The notes: a model not told the origin generated them from the sequence alone. 64,000 nucleotides of DNA from Pseudomonas jinjuensis (GCF_900103845.1 NZ_FNIJ01000003.1:124001-188000), one strand, 5' to 3'; numbered from the stretch's first letter, positions 32,431 through 42,127 are shown. Numbers and translations are program-made.

Positions 32431-33897
32431 TCAGGCCCAACTTGGTACATAGCGATATGCCTTACGATTGGCCTTGGGGTCATACAGGCGGATCAATCCC
32501 GCCTCAATGGTCTGTTTGATGATCCGGCTGACCATGGCGCTGTTGCCCTCATCGATGTGGAAGCGCTCGCGCAGCGAGGTGTTGTTCATCGGCTCGCGGT
32601 TCACGTATTTCAGGCAGCAATGCTGGTAACAGGCGCGGATACGATCCTCCTGCTCCATGTCCCTGTAGTCCCTGTGCGCGAACAGCACCACGCGAGTGTG
32701 CTCATCCACCTGCTCGAAAATAGGCGCCGGGAGCTGGTATAGCTCGGTCTGGGCTATGACTTTGTCAATACCGCTGCCGCGTTCCTCGCAAATGCCGATT
32801 CGGCGCATGAAAGAGGCCAGGGCCTCGTTGCGGCTGCGTGGCGGGCTGTCGAGAAAGCGCTGTGGGTCCACCAGGGGCACGCCAGGGTTGGTGATTTCCA
32901 TACGCCGCTCGAACAACTCGATCATCGGCCCGGTGCCGCTCAGGTTGAAGTCCTGGTGGATGACGGCGTTGGCCACCAGCTCTCGCAGGGCCAGTTCCGG
33001 GTACATTGGCACTTCCTGGCGAAAGGCCTTGCCGATTTCCTCGTTGGCCGGCAGAAGGGTCTTCAGGGTGTCTATCAGTCCTTCGAAGCCCAAGGCATAG
33101 CCCTTGTTGCCGGTGAGCTCACGCAGAGTTTCCAGCTTACCGTTGCCCTTGTAGTGAATCAGGCGCACAGCCTTGCGCCCCAGGGTGGGGAAATCCTGGA
33201 GGCGCTTGGCGAACAGAATGGCGCCCAGATTACTGATATGCCATTGCCCGCTGTCGCTGCGCTGGATCATTCGGTCGGCCGCCAGCGCCGCGACAATCGC
33301 CTCACGCCCCTCGGGCAGTGGCTGGTGGGTCAGGTCGAAGTAGGCCGGGTAGTCAAGCAGCTTGAGCACCTGGTCAACTCCAAGATTCTGAGCGGCCAAC
33401 TGTTGCTCGAAGGGCACGCGATCAAACACGCGCCAGAGTGCCCGCTCCTTTTCCGGGAATTCGCGCAGCTTCTTCTTGTAGGAGCCAACGCGGATATATT
33501 CGATGCCATCGAACTGCACCGGGGTATGGCTGGCCGCCTGAACTTCCAGTATCACCACCGGCTGGCCATCAGTGACGAACTCGAAAAAGCGGAAATGAAT
33601 CTTCGGCGCAGTTTTCTGCAGGAGCCAGCTTTCCAGCTCCTGCTGCTTGTAGCGGGTGGCGGAGGGCTTGAAGGTCGTGCCGATCACGGCATGGCTGGCA
33701 TCCTCGACGCCCCAGACCAGGTAACCATACTGCTTGCCGAGCAGGGCCGCTGCATTGGCCAACGCCGAGATATATTCGCCAATCATCGGCGCATCGTCGT
33801 TGTCCTGTTTGAACTCCACCCACTCGGTTTCCTGTGGCAGCGCGCACAGTTCCCTGAGCAGGGATTGCAGATAGCCAAGGTCGCGCTCCACCGTCAT
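32431..33897 (-). CDS. AlbA_2 (Schlafen AAA_4-like) putative ATP-binding protein
   Basis: This 488-aa protein has an N-terminal AlbA_2/Schlafen-type domain (ETEWVEFKQDN, ISALANAAALLGKQYGYLVWGVED, then VQFDGIEYIRVGSYKKKL) and a C-terminal GHKL-like ATP-binding region (ALRELVANAVIHQDFNLSG, ITNPGVP, GSGIDKVI), ending in a winged-helix tail. Such proteins often accompany type I restriction-modification genes. Here the ATG overlaps the stop of an hsdS remnant (TGATG), which confirms that it was the next gene in an hsd operon. The gene itself looks intact although its partners are deleted. Confidence 0.87.
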   Translation of the reverse strand: MTVERDLGYLQSLLRELCALPQETEWVEFKQDNDDAPMIGEYISALANAAALLGKQYGYLVWGVEDASHAVIGTTFKPSATRYKQQELESWLLQKTAPKIHFRFFEFVTDGQPVVILEVQAASHTPVQFDGIEYIRVGSYKKKLREFPEKERALWRVFDRVPFEQQLAAQNLGVDQVLKLLDYPAYFDLTHQPLPEGREAIVAALAADRMIQRSDSGQWHISNLGAILFAKRLQDFPTLGRKAVRLIHYKGNGKLETLRELTGNKGYALGFEGLIDTLKTLLPANEEIGKAFRQEVPMYPELALRELVANAVIHQDFNLSGTGPMIELFERRMEITNPGVPLVDPQRFLDSPPRSRNEALASFMRRIGICEERGSGIDKVIAQTELYQLPAPIFEQVDEHTRVVLFAHRDYRDMEQEDRIRACYQHCCLKYVNREPMNNTSLRERFHIDEGNSAMVSRIIKQTIEAGLIRLYDPKANRKAYRYVPSWA

Positions 33898-34098
33898 CAG
33901 ACGATCTCCCGTTCCTTGATTTCGCCAGGATCCACCACACCCGATACCTTGATCTTGCTGGTGACGGCACTATTGATCAGGGTGGCCTTATTGGTGGTTT
34001 GTTGTTCCAGAAAGCTCACTGCCTTAGATGTCGCGCAGGCAATCGTCAGCAATGGCCCAGATAAAAGAAACCAGTTTGCTGTGGACCGCGTGCTTCAC
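33897..34098 (-). pseudogene. hsdM-hsdS deletion scar of a type I restriction-modification operon
   Basis: From GTG 34098 the frame encodes 24 residues, ending KLVSFIWAIADDCLRDI then TAA. This is the N-terminus of type I methylase HsdM (family pattern LVSFIW-(S/A)-IADDCLRD). Immediately after, in another frame, come FLEQQT and KATLINSAVTSKIKV, the typical C-terminus of specificity subunit HsdS, ending at TGA 33897-33899. The middle of hsdM and nearly all of hsdS are therefore gone. The remaining 34099-34479 region holds only a short unsupported frame (34218-34406) and no recognised gene. Confidence 0.7.
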
Positions 34099-34479
34099 TG
34101 CAGGTGCTCCGTGTCAAATCGCATGCTATCCAGGTTGACTTGACATCCCCTGGTCTGGCTGAACGGAGCATATTAACCAAAGACGCGGGTTCAGGGATGA
34201 GTTCCCGCCCATAAGGTATGTACCTCAGCGAGCACGCAACGGAGAACCTGGAGTATCGTCAGCATTTGAAGAGCAGGCCGCGCCCTCTTGATGCAGCCTG
34301 TGCTGTAGCGCTACCAGATCACCCCGACCAAGACGCATGCCAAGCCGCTGTGCAAAAGATCGAGATGATCAACTTGAAAGGGCTGCTGCCTTGGCTCTAC
34401 CGCTGACACAGCGACTCGGGCTGTACCCGCCCTACGGTTTGGGCAGAAAAGATTATCTCGAGTCCAGTGGGCAGGGCCG

Positions 34480-36267
34480 CTAGCCCGCCACATCCTCCAG
34501 CGGCTCCATCCGCATATGCACGCTGACCATCGCCCCCTGCTCCGGCGGGCTGATGCTGACCAGTTCGCCGTGCAGCGATTCCACCAGGCGGCGGGCGATG
34601 GTCAGGCCGACGGGAGTCAGGCGTTTCAGGCGGCTGGCGGTGGCTTCGGCCAGTTCGTCGAGGGAGTAGACGCGCAGCGGGTCGGGCTGTTCGTGCGGGG
34701 CGCCGCTGATCTCGATGCGCACGGCGACGTCCTGCCCCTGCGCCTCGGCCTGGATGCCCAGCCTCACCCAGCCGGACTCGGTGAGGCGGATGACGTATTC
34801 CAGCAGGTATTCCAGCGCATCGCGAAAGCGGCGCGGATCGGTCAGCAGCGGCCGGCGCGCGGCCTCGTTCAGCTCCACGCGCAGCTCCAGCCCCTTGCCC
34901 TCGGCATGGGCGTGCTGCGCCGCCACGGCCAGGCTGGCCAGTTCCTCCAGCCGCGCCGGCTGGCGCGCCACCTGCGCCTCGCCGCATTCCAGGCTGGCGA
35001 TGCCGCGCAGGTCGTTTACCAGCTTGAGCATCTCCCCGGCGGTGTCGTCGGCGAAGGTCAGGGCGGCGCGATCCTCGTCGTTCAGCGTCGCGCGCTTGAG
35101 CACCATGCGCAGCATGCCGCGCAGCGCCTGCAGGGGGACGCTGAATTCGTGGCTGGCGCTGACCAGGAAATCCAGCTTCTGCTGGTTGCCCAGCTCGGCC
35201 TGCTCCTTGGCGCTGCGCACCGCCTGCAGCTGGTCCTGGCGCTCGGTGATGTCGGTGCTGCAGCAGACCATCCCGAGCAGGTCGCCGGCGACGTCGCGGT
35301 AGGGCGAACCCCAGTGGTGCAGCACGCGGCGCCGCCCGTGGATGCGCACCTCGATGTCGCGGGAGAACGGCTGGGCCGCGGCGACCGCCTGCATGAAGTA
35401 GTCCTGCAGGGTCGCGGCATCCGTCGGCGAGTACCAGTCGACGTCGGTGGCGCGGGTGCCGATCACCTCCTCCAGCTCGACCTCGTACAGGCGCAGGAAG
35501 GCCGGATTGGCGTACAGCAGGCGGCCGCCGGTATCGCGCACGTAGAAGGCCGCCGGCAGGCTCTCGACCATGGCCCGCAGCATCTGCAGGCGCTCGTCTA
35601 CCGGCGCGGCCAGCATCGTTTCCGCACCGGCCGGCTGGTCGCCGACCAGGTTGTTGCGGCGGGCGAAGTCGATCAGCTCCGGCATGCTGTGCAGGTTGAG
35701 CTTTTCCTTCAGGCGCGTGCGGTAGGTGCTGACGGTCTTCTCGCTGATCGACAGCTCCGCGGCGATCTCGTGGTTGCAGTAACCGTTGGCGAGGAAATAA
35801 AGGACGCTCAGCTCGCGGTTGGAAAGCTGGGCGATGCGCTCGGCCTCGCGCATGCGCGCCGTGGGCAGGTTGACCGTGCCGAGCAGTTCGCTGGGGAAGT
35901 AGCTGCGCCCGCGCAGGACGGTGGACACCGCCACGCTGAGCTCCTCGAGGTCGTCGTGCTTGCTGACGAAGCCGGCGGCGCCGGCCTGCAGGAAGCGCCC
36001 GACCATGTGCTCGGAGTCCTGGGTGCTGAACGCCAGGATCGGCATCTTCAGGCCACGCGCCCGCACCCGCGCGATCACGTCCAGGCCGTTCAGGCGCGAC
36101 AGGTCGATATCGACGATCAGCAGGTCCGGCTTCAGGTCGACGGTCATCGACAGCGCATCGACGCCGTTCTCCGCCTCGCCCACCACCTGGTGTCCGGCGC
36201 CTTCCAGCAGCAGGCGCACGGCATGGCGGGTTACCGGGTGCTCGTCGGCGATCAGTATTCGACTCAT
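34480..36267 (-). CDS. Hybrid response regulator - PAS - histidine-kinase-like protein
   Basis: This 595-aa cytoplasmic protein has an unusual order. A receiver domain spans 1-125 (phospho-Asp53, Lys103), followed by a NarL/LuxR-type HTH at 146-205 (LSNRELSVLYFLANGYCNHEIAAELSISEKTVSTYR), a PAS domain at about 225-345, a HisKA-type helix with His373 in SASHEFSVP, and a C-terminal HATPase-like region. The ATPase part lacks recognisable N-box asparagines (DALEYLLEYVIRL) and a DxGxG motif, so it is probably not an active kinase. It may be a regulator whose DNA binding responds to the PAS input. It is divergent from the autotransporter gene, with a palindrome between them. Confidence 0.85.
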   Translation of the reverse strand: MSRILIADEHPVTRHAVRLLLEGAGHQVVGEAENGVDALSMTVDLKPDLLIVDIDLSRLNGLDVIARVRARGLKMPILAFSTQDSEHMVGRFLQAGAAGFVSKHDDLEELSVAVSTVLRGRSYFPSELLGTVNLPTARMREAERIAQLSNRELSVLYFLANGYCNHEIAAELSISEKTVSTYRTRLKEKLNLHSMPELIDFARRNNLVGDQPAGAETMLAAPVDERLQMLRAMVESLPAAFYVRDTGGRLLYANPAFLRLYEVELEEVIGTRATDVDWYSPTDAATLQDYFMQAVAAAQPFSRDIEVRIHGRRRVLHHWGSPYRDVAGDLLGMVCCSTDITERQDQLQAVRSAKEQAELGNQQKLDFLVSASHEFSVPLQALRGMLRMVLKRATLNDEDRAALTFADDTAGEMLKLVNDLRGIASLECGEAQVARQPARLEELASLAVAAQHAHAEGKGLELRVELNEAARRPLLTDPRRFRDALEYLLEYVIRLTESGWVRLGIQAEAQGQDVAVRIEISGAPHEQPDPLRVYSLDELAEATASRLKRLTPVGLTIARRLVESLHGELVSISPPEQGAMVSVHMRMEPLEDVAG

Positions 36268-36331
36268 GGCGCGTTCCCCAATGCGTCCTGCACACAAGCT
36301 AGAGGCATTTCCCGGCGGACGCGAATCGTCG

Positions 36332-36349
36332 TGTAGGAATTTTCCCACA
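36332..36349. promoter_or_regulatory. Palindrome between the hybrid regulator and the autotransporter
   Basis: TGTAGGAATTTTCCCACA (36332-36349) is an 18-base near-perfect palindrome with seven of eight arm positions matching. It lies in the 173-base divergent promoter region. Response regulators of the NarL/BvgA class bind inverted heptads of the TAGGAA/TTCC type, so this is a candidate operator for the adjacent regulator. Confidence 0.5.
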
Positions 36350-36440
36350 GAAAAGTAAAGGGTTTCTGATCTTCACCCGCGGCCGGCGCCAGAAGAATCG
36401 GGGCATCGACTCACGCCACCTGCCCCACGAGGTGAAGATC

Positions 36441-39400
36441 ATGACTACCTCCCTGACGCTCGACCCCCGCCTTTCCACCCCGCCGCACAGGCGCCGCCTG
36501 CTGGCGCTGCTGGTCGCCGCCGCGATCGGCGCGCCGGCCTTCGCCGCCGACTACGACACCCCGCAGGTCTACACCCCCTGGTCCGGCAATCCGGTCAGCG
36601 AGCTGGACGGCGCGCGCTTCCAGGTCGATGCCGGCAGCGCCGCCGTCACCGTGCAGGGCATGAGCTTCGCCATCGTCGACAGCCAGATCCGCAACGCCGG
36701 CAGCGGCGGCGGTGTGCGCCTCGATCTCTGGGGCAACGGCAACAGCGTCCGCCTCGACCGGGTCGCGATCGACACCCATGGCGGCTCCGGCCTGCTGCTG
36801 AACGGCGGCGCCGCCAGCATCAGCGCATCCAGCGTCACCACCAGCGGCAACGATGCCCGCGGGCTCGACGTGCAGACCGGCGGCCAGCTCAGCGCCGCCG
36901 GCGTGACGGTCAGCACCAGCGGGACGAACTCCGCCGCGCTGCACGCGCACAACAACGGCACGGCCAGCGTCTCCGCCAGCAGCCTGACCACCACCGGCGC
37001 GAACAGCGCCGCCGTGCGCCTGGACAACCAGGGCAGCCTGCTGCTGGTGGATTCCAGCCTGCGCACCGAGGGCGCCAACAGCAGCGCCATCGACGCCACC
37101 AACGGCGCGCAGCTGCAGGTCAGCGGCGCGCAGCTCGACACCTTCGGCCAGGGCAGCCACGGCATCCACATCGCCAGCAACGGCGCCGCCAACCGCATCG
37201 AGAACTCCACGATCCACACCCGTGGCGACGGCAGCATCGGCGTCATGGTGCACAACGCCAGCGGCGCGGCGACCCTTAGCGATACCGCGGTGACCACCGA
37301 CGGCGCCGGCAGCCACGGCCTGTACACCGCCCAGGGCACCCGCATCGAACTCGTCGAGGGCAGCCGCGTGCACACCCTTGGCGCGGGCGCCGACGCGGCC
37401 TGGAGCAGCGAGGGCGGCAGCATCGCCGTCAACGCCAGCAGCCTTACTGCGGAAGGCGCGGACTCCGCCGCGGCCCACGCGCTGGCCGGCGGCAGCATCG
37501 GCATCCTCGACAGCGATCTGGCCGGCAACAGCGCGCTGCATCTGGAGAATGGCGGGCGCATCGACGCCAGCGGCAGCCGCATCGCCAGCGACGGCGCGGC
37601 GATCCGCTTCACCCGCGGCAGCCAGGACTGGGGTTCCGGCGAGCTGAACCTGAGCGACAGCTCGGTTGTCAGCCAGGGCGCGCTGGTCAGCGCCGAGGCC
37701 GGCAGCGTCGGCTCGTTCCAGGCCAGCGGCAGCCAGTTGCAGGTCGCCGGGCCGGGCTACGACATCCGGGACGGCGCACAGGTCGACTCGACGCTCACCG
37801 GCTCCAGCCTGGACAGCGACGTGCTCGCTCAGGTCGCCGGCAACGGCCGGCTGACGCTGGTCAGCCAGGACAGCGACCTGCGCGGCGACACCCTGCTGGC
37901 CGACCCGGCCAGCGGCACCCTCGACCTCGACCTGCGCAACGCCCGCTGGCAGATGAACGGCGATTCCAGCCTGAGCAACCTGAAGCTGGACAACGCCACG
38001 GTGAACTTCGGCGCGAGCGGCTTCCATACCCTGTCGATCGCCGGCGACCTCACCGGCTCCGGCACCTTCGGCATGCGTACCGACCTCGCCAGCCTGCAGG
38101 GCGACCTGATCGACATCGCCGGCAACGCCGAGGGCAGCCACACCCTGGTGGTCGGCGACAGCGGCCGCGAGGCGCAGGGCGACAAGCTGATGCTGGTCGC
38201 CAGCAACGGCGGCGCCGGGCAGTTCGCCCTCTACGGCGACCACGTCGACGCCGGCGCCTTCCGCTACACCCTGCAGCAGCAGGGCGACGACTGGTACCTG
38301 GTCAGCGCCAATGGCGGCACAGATCCGGGCGACCCTGGCGATCCGGGTGACCCGGGCAATCCCGGCGAGCCTGGTGATCCCGGTAATCCTGGTGAACCCG
38401 GCAACCCTGGCGAGCCCGGTAATCCCGGCGAGCCTGGCAACCCCGGAGAACCCGGCAATCCCGGCGACCCCGGCAATCCCGGCGAACCCGGCAACCCTGG
38501 CGAACCCGGCAATCCCGGCGAACCCGGCAACCCTGGCGAGCCCGGCAACCCGCGCCCGCCGGTCGGCCAGCCGGATTCGCTGTCGAAGGGCTCCAACGTC
38601 GCCCTCGGCATGCAAACCGCCGCGGCCAACCTCTGGTACGCGGAACTCGGCAGCCTGACCCAGCGCCTCGGCGAACTGCGCCTCGGCAAGGACCAGGGCG
38701 GCGTCTGGGTCCGCGCCCTCGGCTCGCACCAGCACGTCGACAGCGGCTACAGCCGCGCCTTCAAACAGCAGATCAGCGGCGTGCAGGTCGGCGCCGACCG
38801 TGCCCTCGCCCTGGACGGCGCCACCCTCTACCTCGGCGGCATGGTCGGGACCGGCGAATCCGAGCAGAGCTTCGGCGAGCGCAGCAGCGGCGACCTCGAC
38901 AGCCAGAGCGTCGGCCTCTACGCCACCTACCTGCGCGACGACGGCTGGTATGTGGACAACGTGCTGAAGTACGACCGCATGCACGGCAAGGTGAAGGTGC
39001 CGACCAACCTCGGCGCGCCGGTGAAGGGCCGCTACGACGCCGATGCCATCGGCGCCAGCGTCGAGGTCGGCAAGCAGATCGCCCTGCGCGACGGCTGGTT
39101 CGTCGAACCGCAGGCCCAGCTCGCCGCCACGCGCCTGGAAGGCCCGTCCTACACCAGCGGCGACGGCCTGCGGGTGAAGGCCAGCGACACCGATTCGCTG
39201 CTCGGCCGGGTCGGCGTGCGCGCCGGCAAGACCCTGCAGCTCGACTCGGGTATGAAGATGCAGAACTACCTGAAGACCTCGTACATCGACGAGCTGGCCG
39301 GCGACACCAGCGTCACCGTCAACGGTCACAAGCTGCACAACCAGCTGCCCGGCTCGCGGGTGGAAGTCGGTTTCGGCAGCGTGCTGCAGGTCAGCGAACG

Positions 39401-39491
39401 ACAGAAGATCAACCTGGAAGCCAACTACGCCAACGGCGACGACATCGAGCAGCCCTGGGCCGTGACCCTCGGCTATCGCTTCCTCTGGTAG
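36441..39491 (+). CDS. Autotransporter (type Va) with G-X-P repeat linker
   Basis: This 1016-aa secreted protein has a signal peptide (1-35, [19 protein letters not shown]). A passenger of about 590 residues is built of repeated beta-helix turns rich in Ser, Gly, Asn and Ala (pertactin-like patterns with GANSAA and SSLTT motifs). A linker of 25 consecutive Gly-(Asp/Asn/Glu)-Pro triplets occupies residues 630-704. A C-terminal autotransporter beta-barrel ends in VTLGYRFLW. The passenger would be displayed on the cell surface; function may be adhesion. ATG 36441 has GAGGTG six bases upstream. A perfect terminator follows. Confidence 0.92.
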   Translation: MTTSLTLDPRLSTPPHRRRLLALLVAAAIGAPAFAADYDTPQVYTPWSGNPVSELDGARFQVDAGSAAVTVQGMSFAIVDSQIRNAGSGGGVRLDLWGNGNSVRLDRVAIDTHGGSGLLLNGGAASISASSVTTSGNDARGLDVQTGGQLSAAGVTVSTSGTNSAALHAHNNGTASVSASSLTTTGANSAAVRLDNQGSLLLVDSSLRTEGANSSAIDATNGAQLQVSGAQLDTFGQGSHGIHIASNGAANRIENSTIHTRGDGSIGVMVHNASGAATLSDTAVTTDGAGSHGLYTAQGTRIELVEGSRVHTLGAGADAAWSSEGGSIAVNASSLTAEGADSAAAHALAGGSIGILDSDLAGNSALHLENGGRIDASGSRIASDGAAIRFTRGSQDWGSGELNLSDSSVVSQGALVSAEAGSVGSFQASGSQLQVAGPGYDIRDGAQVDSTLTGSSLDSDVLAQVAGNGRLTLVSQDSDLRGDTLLADPASGTLDLDLRNARWQMNGDSSLSNLKLDNATVNFGASGFHTLSIAGDLTGSGTFGMRTDLASLQGDLIDIAGNAEGSHTLVVGDSGREAQGDKLMLVASNGGAGQFALYGDHVDAGAFRYTLQQQGDDWYLVSANGGTDPGDPGDPGDPGNPGEPGDPGNPGEPGNPGEPGNPGEPGNPGEPGNPGDPGNPGEPGNPGEPGNPGEPGNPGEPGNPRPPVGQPDSLSKGSNVALGMQTAAANLWYAELGSLTQRLGELRLGKDQGGVWVRALGSHQHVDSGYSRAFKQQISGVQVGADRALALDGATLYLGGMVGTGESEQSFGERSSGDLDSQSVGLYATYLRDDGWYVDNVLKYDRMHGKVKVPTNLGAPVKGRYDADAIGASVEVGKQIALRDGWFVEPQAQLAATRLEGPSYTSGDGLRVKASDTDSLLGRVGVRAGKTLQLDSGMKMQNYLKTSYIDELAGDTSVTVNGHKLHNQLPGSRVEVGFGSVLQVSERQKINLEANYANGDDIEQPWAVTLGYRFLW
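38328..38552 (+). repeat. 25 tandem G-X-P codon triplets in the autotransporter
   Basis: 225 bases encode 25 Gly-X-Pro triplets, with X = Asp (5), Asn (11) and Glu (9). Synonymous codons vary between copies, so the tract is selected at protein level and is not a recent slippage product. Length variation between strains would be expected. Confidence 0.9.
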
Positions 39492-39509
39492 CTTCGTGGT
39501 GAAAATGCA

Positions 39510-39540
39510 GCGGGCGCCGTTCGAACGGCGCCCGCTTTTT
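39510..39540 (+). terminator. Terminator after the autotransporter
   Basis: A 26-base perfect palindrome (39510-39535, arms GCGGGCGCCG and CGGCGCCCGC around TTCGAA) is followed by at least five T. It can also serve the minus-strand gene at 39550. Confidence 0.92.
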
Positions 39541-39549
39541 CATGCCCGC

Positions 39550-39711
39550 TCAATCGTCATCGAGGGGAATCCAGTCGTCGTCCTCGTCCACCGGGTCCCA
39601 GTCCCCGCCGGCCTCGTCGTCCGGTTCGTCGTCGAACAGGTCATCCAGATCGTCGTCGTTGTCGAGCAGGTGGTCGTGTTCGGGTTCGTGGATATCCGGT
39701 TCGTCTGACAT
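39550..39711 (-). CDS. Highly acidic mini-protein, 53 aa
   Basis: This 53-residue protein starts MSDEPDIHEPEHDHLL; 28 of its 53 residues are Asp or Glu. It has no signal peptide. It is probably disordered. Very acidic small proteins can act as DNA mimics, metal buffers or chaperone-like partners, but nothing here decides. The start is the Met before SDEPD at 39711; a longer frame to 39771 adds a non-acidic, Pro-rich segment that is unlikely to be translated. The ribosome site is weak. Confidence 0.55.
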   Translation of the reverse strand: MSDEPDIHEPEHDHLLDNDDDLDDLFDDEPDDEAGGDWDPVDEDDDWIPLDDD

Positions 39712-39795
39712 TGCGTACGTCCGCAGGGAATTCGTCGGACAGGGATTATACCGGGGTGGCGCAGGCACCAAGTCGTGGCCCGCCTGACGCCATAT

Positions 39796-39960
39796 CTGTA
39801 GGAGCCAGGGGGACGCCTAGTTCTTGCTGGCGATCCAGGTTTTCCCTCAACGTCGGCGTGGAAGGAGAACACGGCAATCGCCAGCAAGCTGGCTCCTACA
39901 GGTTCTGTGCATGCTTCAGGGACGGCGCGACTCCATGTAAGAGCGGGCCATGCCCGCGAA
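39796..39960. repeat. REP-like intergenic palindromes
   Basis: CTGTAGGAGCCAG (39796-39808) pairs with CTGGCTCCTACAG (39889-39901), and inside it TTGCTGGCGAT pairs with ATCGCCAGCAA. A second element, GCGGGCCATGCCCGCGAA, lies at 39943-39960. These are common Pseudomonas intergenic repeats. The 39712-40093 gap has no gene. Confidence 0.75.
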
Positions 39961-40093
39961 AAAAACGGCGACGCCGTTTTCCGATCGGCTGCATGCCGCA
40001 TTCCGGCATTGCCGAAACCGCACCGCTCCACGATTCTGTAGGAACGCGGGGCGGCGGACGTCCGCCCCACCCACAACGACCGGAGGGGTTCGC

Positions 40094-40534
40094 ATGAAGA
40101 CCGTGGCACAACTGTTGAAGGCCAAGCAGAACCAGCAGGTTCATACCGTCGCGTCGGACCAGATGGTGCTGGATGCGCTCAGGGTCATGGCCGACTGGAA
40201 CGTCGGCGCCCTGCCGGTGGTGGACGGCGACCAGGTGGTCGGCGTGATCAGCGAGCGCGACTACGCGCGCAAGATCGTCCTGCTGGGGCGTTCCTCGATC
40301 GGCACGCCGGTCAGCGCGATCATGAGCACGCCGGTGATCACGGTGGATTCGAAGCAGAGCGTCGGCACCTGCATGACCATCATGACCGAGCGCCACCTGC
40401 GCCACCTGCCGGTGGTGGAGGACGGCAGGCTGCTCGGCCTGCTGTCGATCGGCGACCTGGTCAAGGAAGCCATCGCCGAGCAGACCGACCTGATCCGCCA
40501 GCTGGAGCAGTACATCCGCGGCGAGTCGGCCTGA
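40094..40534 (+). CDS. CBS-domain pair protein
   Basis: This 146-aa protein consists of two CBS motifs (residues 8-65 and 75-132: LPVVDGDQVVGVISERDYARKI and LPVVEDGRLLGLLSIGDLVK) plus a C-terminal helix. Stand-alone CBS pairs bind adenine nucleotides and modulate partner proteins. GGAGGGG precedes ATG 40094. It is monocistronic, convergent with the acyl-CoA synthetase gene at 40553. Confidence 0.93.
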   Translation: MKTVAQLLKAKQNQQVHTVASDQMVLDALRVMADWNVGALPVVDGDQVVGVISERDYARKIVLLGRSSIGTPVSAIMSTPVITVDSKQSVGTCMTIMTERHLRHLPVVEDGRLLGLLSIGDLVKEAIAEQTDLIRQLEQYIRGESA

Positions 40535-40552
40535 CGCCGCGGTGTTCCGCGG

Positions 40553-42127
40553 TCAGGCCACGCCGCGCTTGCGGCCGTCCCAGAACGGCTTGCGCAGCTC
40601 GGTCTTGAGCACCTTGCCGACGCTGGACAGCGGCAGGCTTTCGCGGAACTCCACGCTGCGCGGGCACTTGTAGCCGGCGATGCGCTCGCGGCAGTGGGCG
40701 ACGATCTCCTCCGGCGTGGCGCTGGCGCCCGGCTTGAGGACGATCACCGCGTGCACGGTCTCGCCCCACCTGTCGCTGGGAATGCCGATCACCGCGCCCT
40801 GGGCCACCGCCGGGTGGCTGGCGAGGGCAGTCTCGACCTCGGCGGAATAGATGTTCTCGCCGCCGCTGATGATCATGTCCTTCAGCCGGTCGCAGACGTA
40901 GACGAAGCCGTCGCGGTCCATGTAGCCACCGTCGCCGGTGTGCATCCAGCCGCCGCGCAGCGCCTCGGCGGTGGCTTCCGGCTTCTTCCAGTAGCCGAGC
41001 ATCACGTTCGGCCCCTTGACCACGATCTCGCCCACGGTGCCGCGCGGCACCTCGTTGTCGTTCTCGTCGACGATGCGCACCTCGGTGCAGCAGGCGGCCC
41101 TGCCGGCGGAGTACATCTTGCCGCTCTGCTGGTGCTCGGCGGTGTGGTACTCCGGGCCGAGGGTGGTGGCGATCGGCGCCAGTTCGGTCATGCCGTAGCC
41201 CTGGCTGAAGCCGGCGCAGGGGAAGGCCTGGCAGGCACGGTCGAGCAGCGCCTGGGTGATGGTCGAGGCGCCGTAGCCGACGATGCGGATGCTGGAGAGG
41301 TCGTACTGCGCGGCCAGCTCCGGATTGCTGTCGCGCCAGTCCAGCACCATCTGGATCATGGTCGGCGCCAGCAGGATCTCGTTGACGCCCTCGCGGGAGA
41401 TGGCCTCGAGCATGCCCTGCGGGGTGAAGCTCGGCAGCACCACATGGGTGCCGCCGCTGATGAACAGCGCCGTCATCCCCGCGAAGTCGGCGAGGTGGAA
41501 CATCGGCATCGAGTGCAGGAATACCGTGTCGTCGGCGAAGCGGCCGGCGGTCAGCGAAGCGGTCGCCGAGAAGAACAGGTTGTTGTGGCTGAGCATCACC
41601 CCTTTCGGGAAGCCGGTGGTGCCGCCGGTGTAGAAGATGCCGAGCAGCGCGTCGCCGCCGCGGCGGGCGTCCTCGACCGGCGGGGTGGCGGCGATCAGCG
41701 CCTCGTAGGACATCATCCCGGCCGGGCATTCGCCGTCGCCGGCGTAGATCAGCTGGCGGACGGTCTTCGAGCCCTCGGCGATGCGGATGCCGAGATCCCT
41801 GAAGGCGTCGTCGACGATCAGCACCACGGTTTCCGAATCATCCATGGAATAGATGATCTCCGCCGCGCTCCAGCGGATGTTGACCGGGTTGACCACCGCG
41901 TCGGCCCACGGCACCGCCAGGTTGTATTCGATGCAGCGCGGCGAGTTGAGCGAAAGCATCGCCACCCGGTCGCCGCTCTGCACGCCCATGCTCTTCAGGG
42001 CGCCGGCCAGACGAGCGACACGCTCGCCGAACTCGGCGTAGGTCATGTTGCGCTCGCCGCTGCGGATGGCGATCGCGTCGGGGCGCTGTTGCAGCTGGCG
42101 GTGCAGTCCCTGGGTCAGGTACATCAT
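40553..42127 (-). CDS. AMP-forming acyl-CoA synthetase (acid-CoA ligase) 1
   Basis: This 524-aa ANL-superfamily enzyme has the P-loop FYTGGTTGFPKG, the core motif GYGMTELAP, the hinge DGGYMDRDGFVYVCDRLKDMI and the C-terminal catalytic Lys region LSSVGKVLKTELRK. It converts a carboxylic acid, ATP and CoA to acyl-CoA. GGAG lies upstream of ATG 42127. It is divergent from a second synthetase at 42786, across a 658-base region with no gene. The substrate is probably an aromatic, cyclic or medium-chain acid. Its exact specificity cannot be read. Confidence 0.92.
   Translation of the reverse strand: MMYLTQGLHRQLQQRPDAIAIRSGERNMTYAEFGERVARLAGALKSMGVQSGDRVAMLSLNSPRCIEYNLAVPWADAVVNPVNIRWSAAEIIYSMDDSETVVLIVDDAFRDLGIRIAEGSKTVRQLIYAGDGECPAGMMSYEALIAATPPVEDARRGGDALLGIFYTGGTTGFPKGVMLSHNNLFFSATASLTAGRFADDTVFLHSMPMFHLADFAGMTALFISGGTHVVLPSFTPQGMLEAISREGVNEILLAPTMIQMVLDWRDSNPELAAQYDLSSIRIVGYGASTITQALLDRACQAFPCAGFSQGYGMTELAPIATTLGPEYHTAEHQQSGKMYSAGRAACCTEVRIVDENDNEVPRGTVGEIVVKGPNVMLGYWKKPEATAEALRGGWMHTGDGGYMDRDGFVYVCDRLKDMIISGGENIYSAEVETALASHPAVAQGAVIGIPSDRWGETVHAVIVLKPGASATPEEIVAHCRERIAGYKCPRSVEFRESLPLSSVGKVLKTELRKPFWDGRKRGVA

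Noticed and set aside
34218-34406. A 62-codon frame after the hsd scar
   Set aside because: No similarity, no ribosome site, and it lies in decayed sequence.
36411-39338. A 975-codon antisense frame over the autotransporter
   Set aside because: Its repetitive Ala/Gly/Val composition mirrors the passenger codon bias, and it has no ribosome site or domain.
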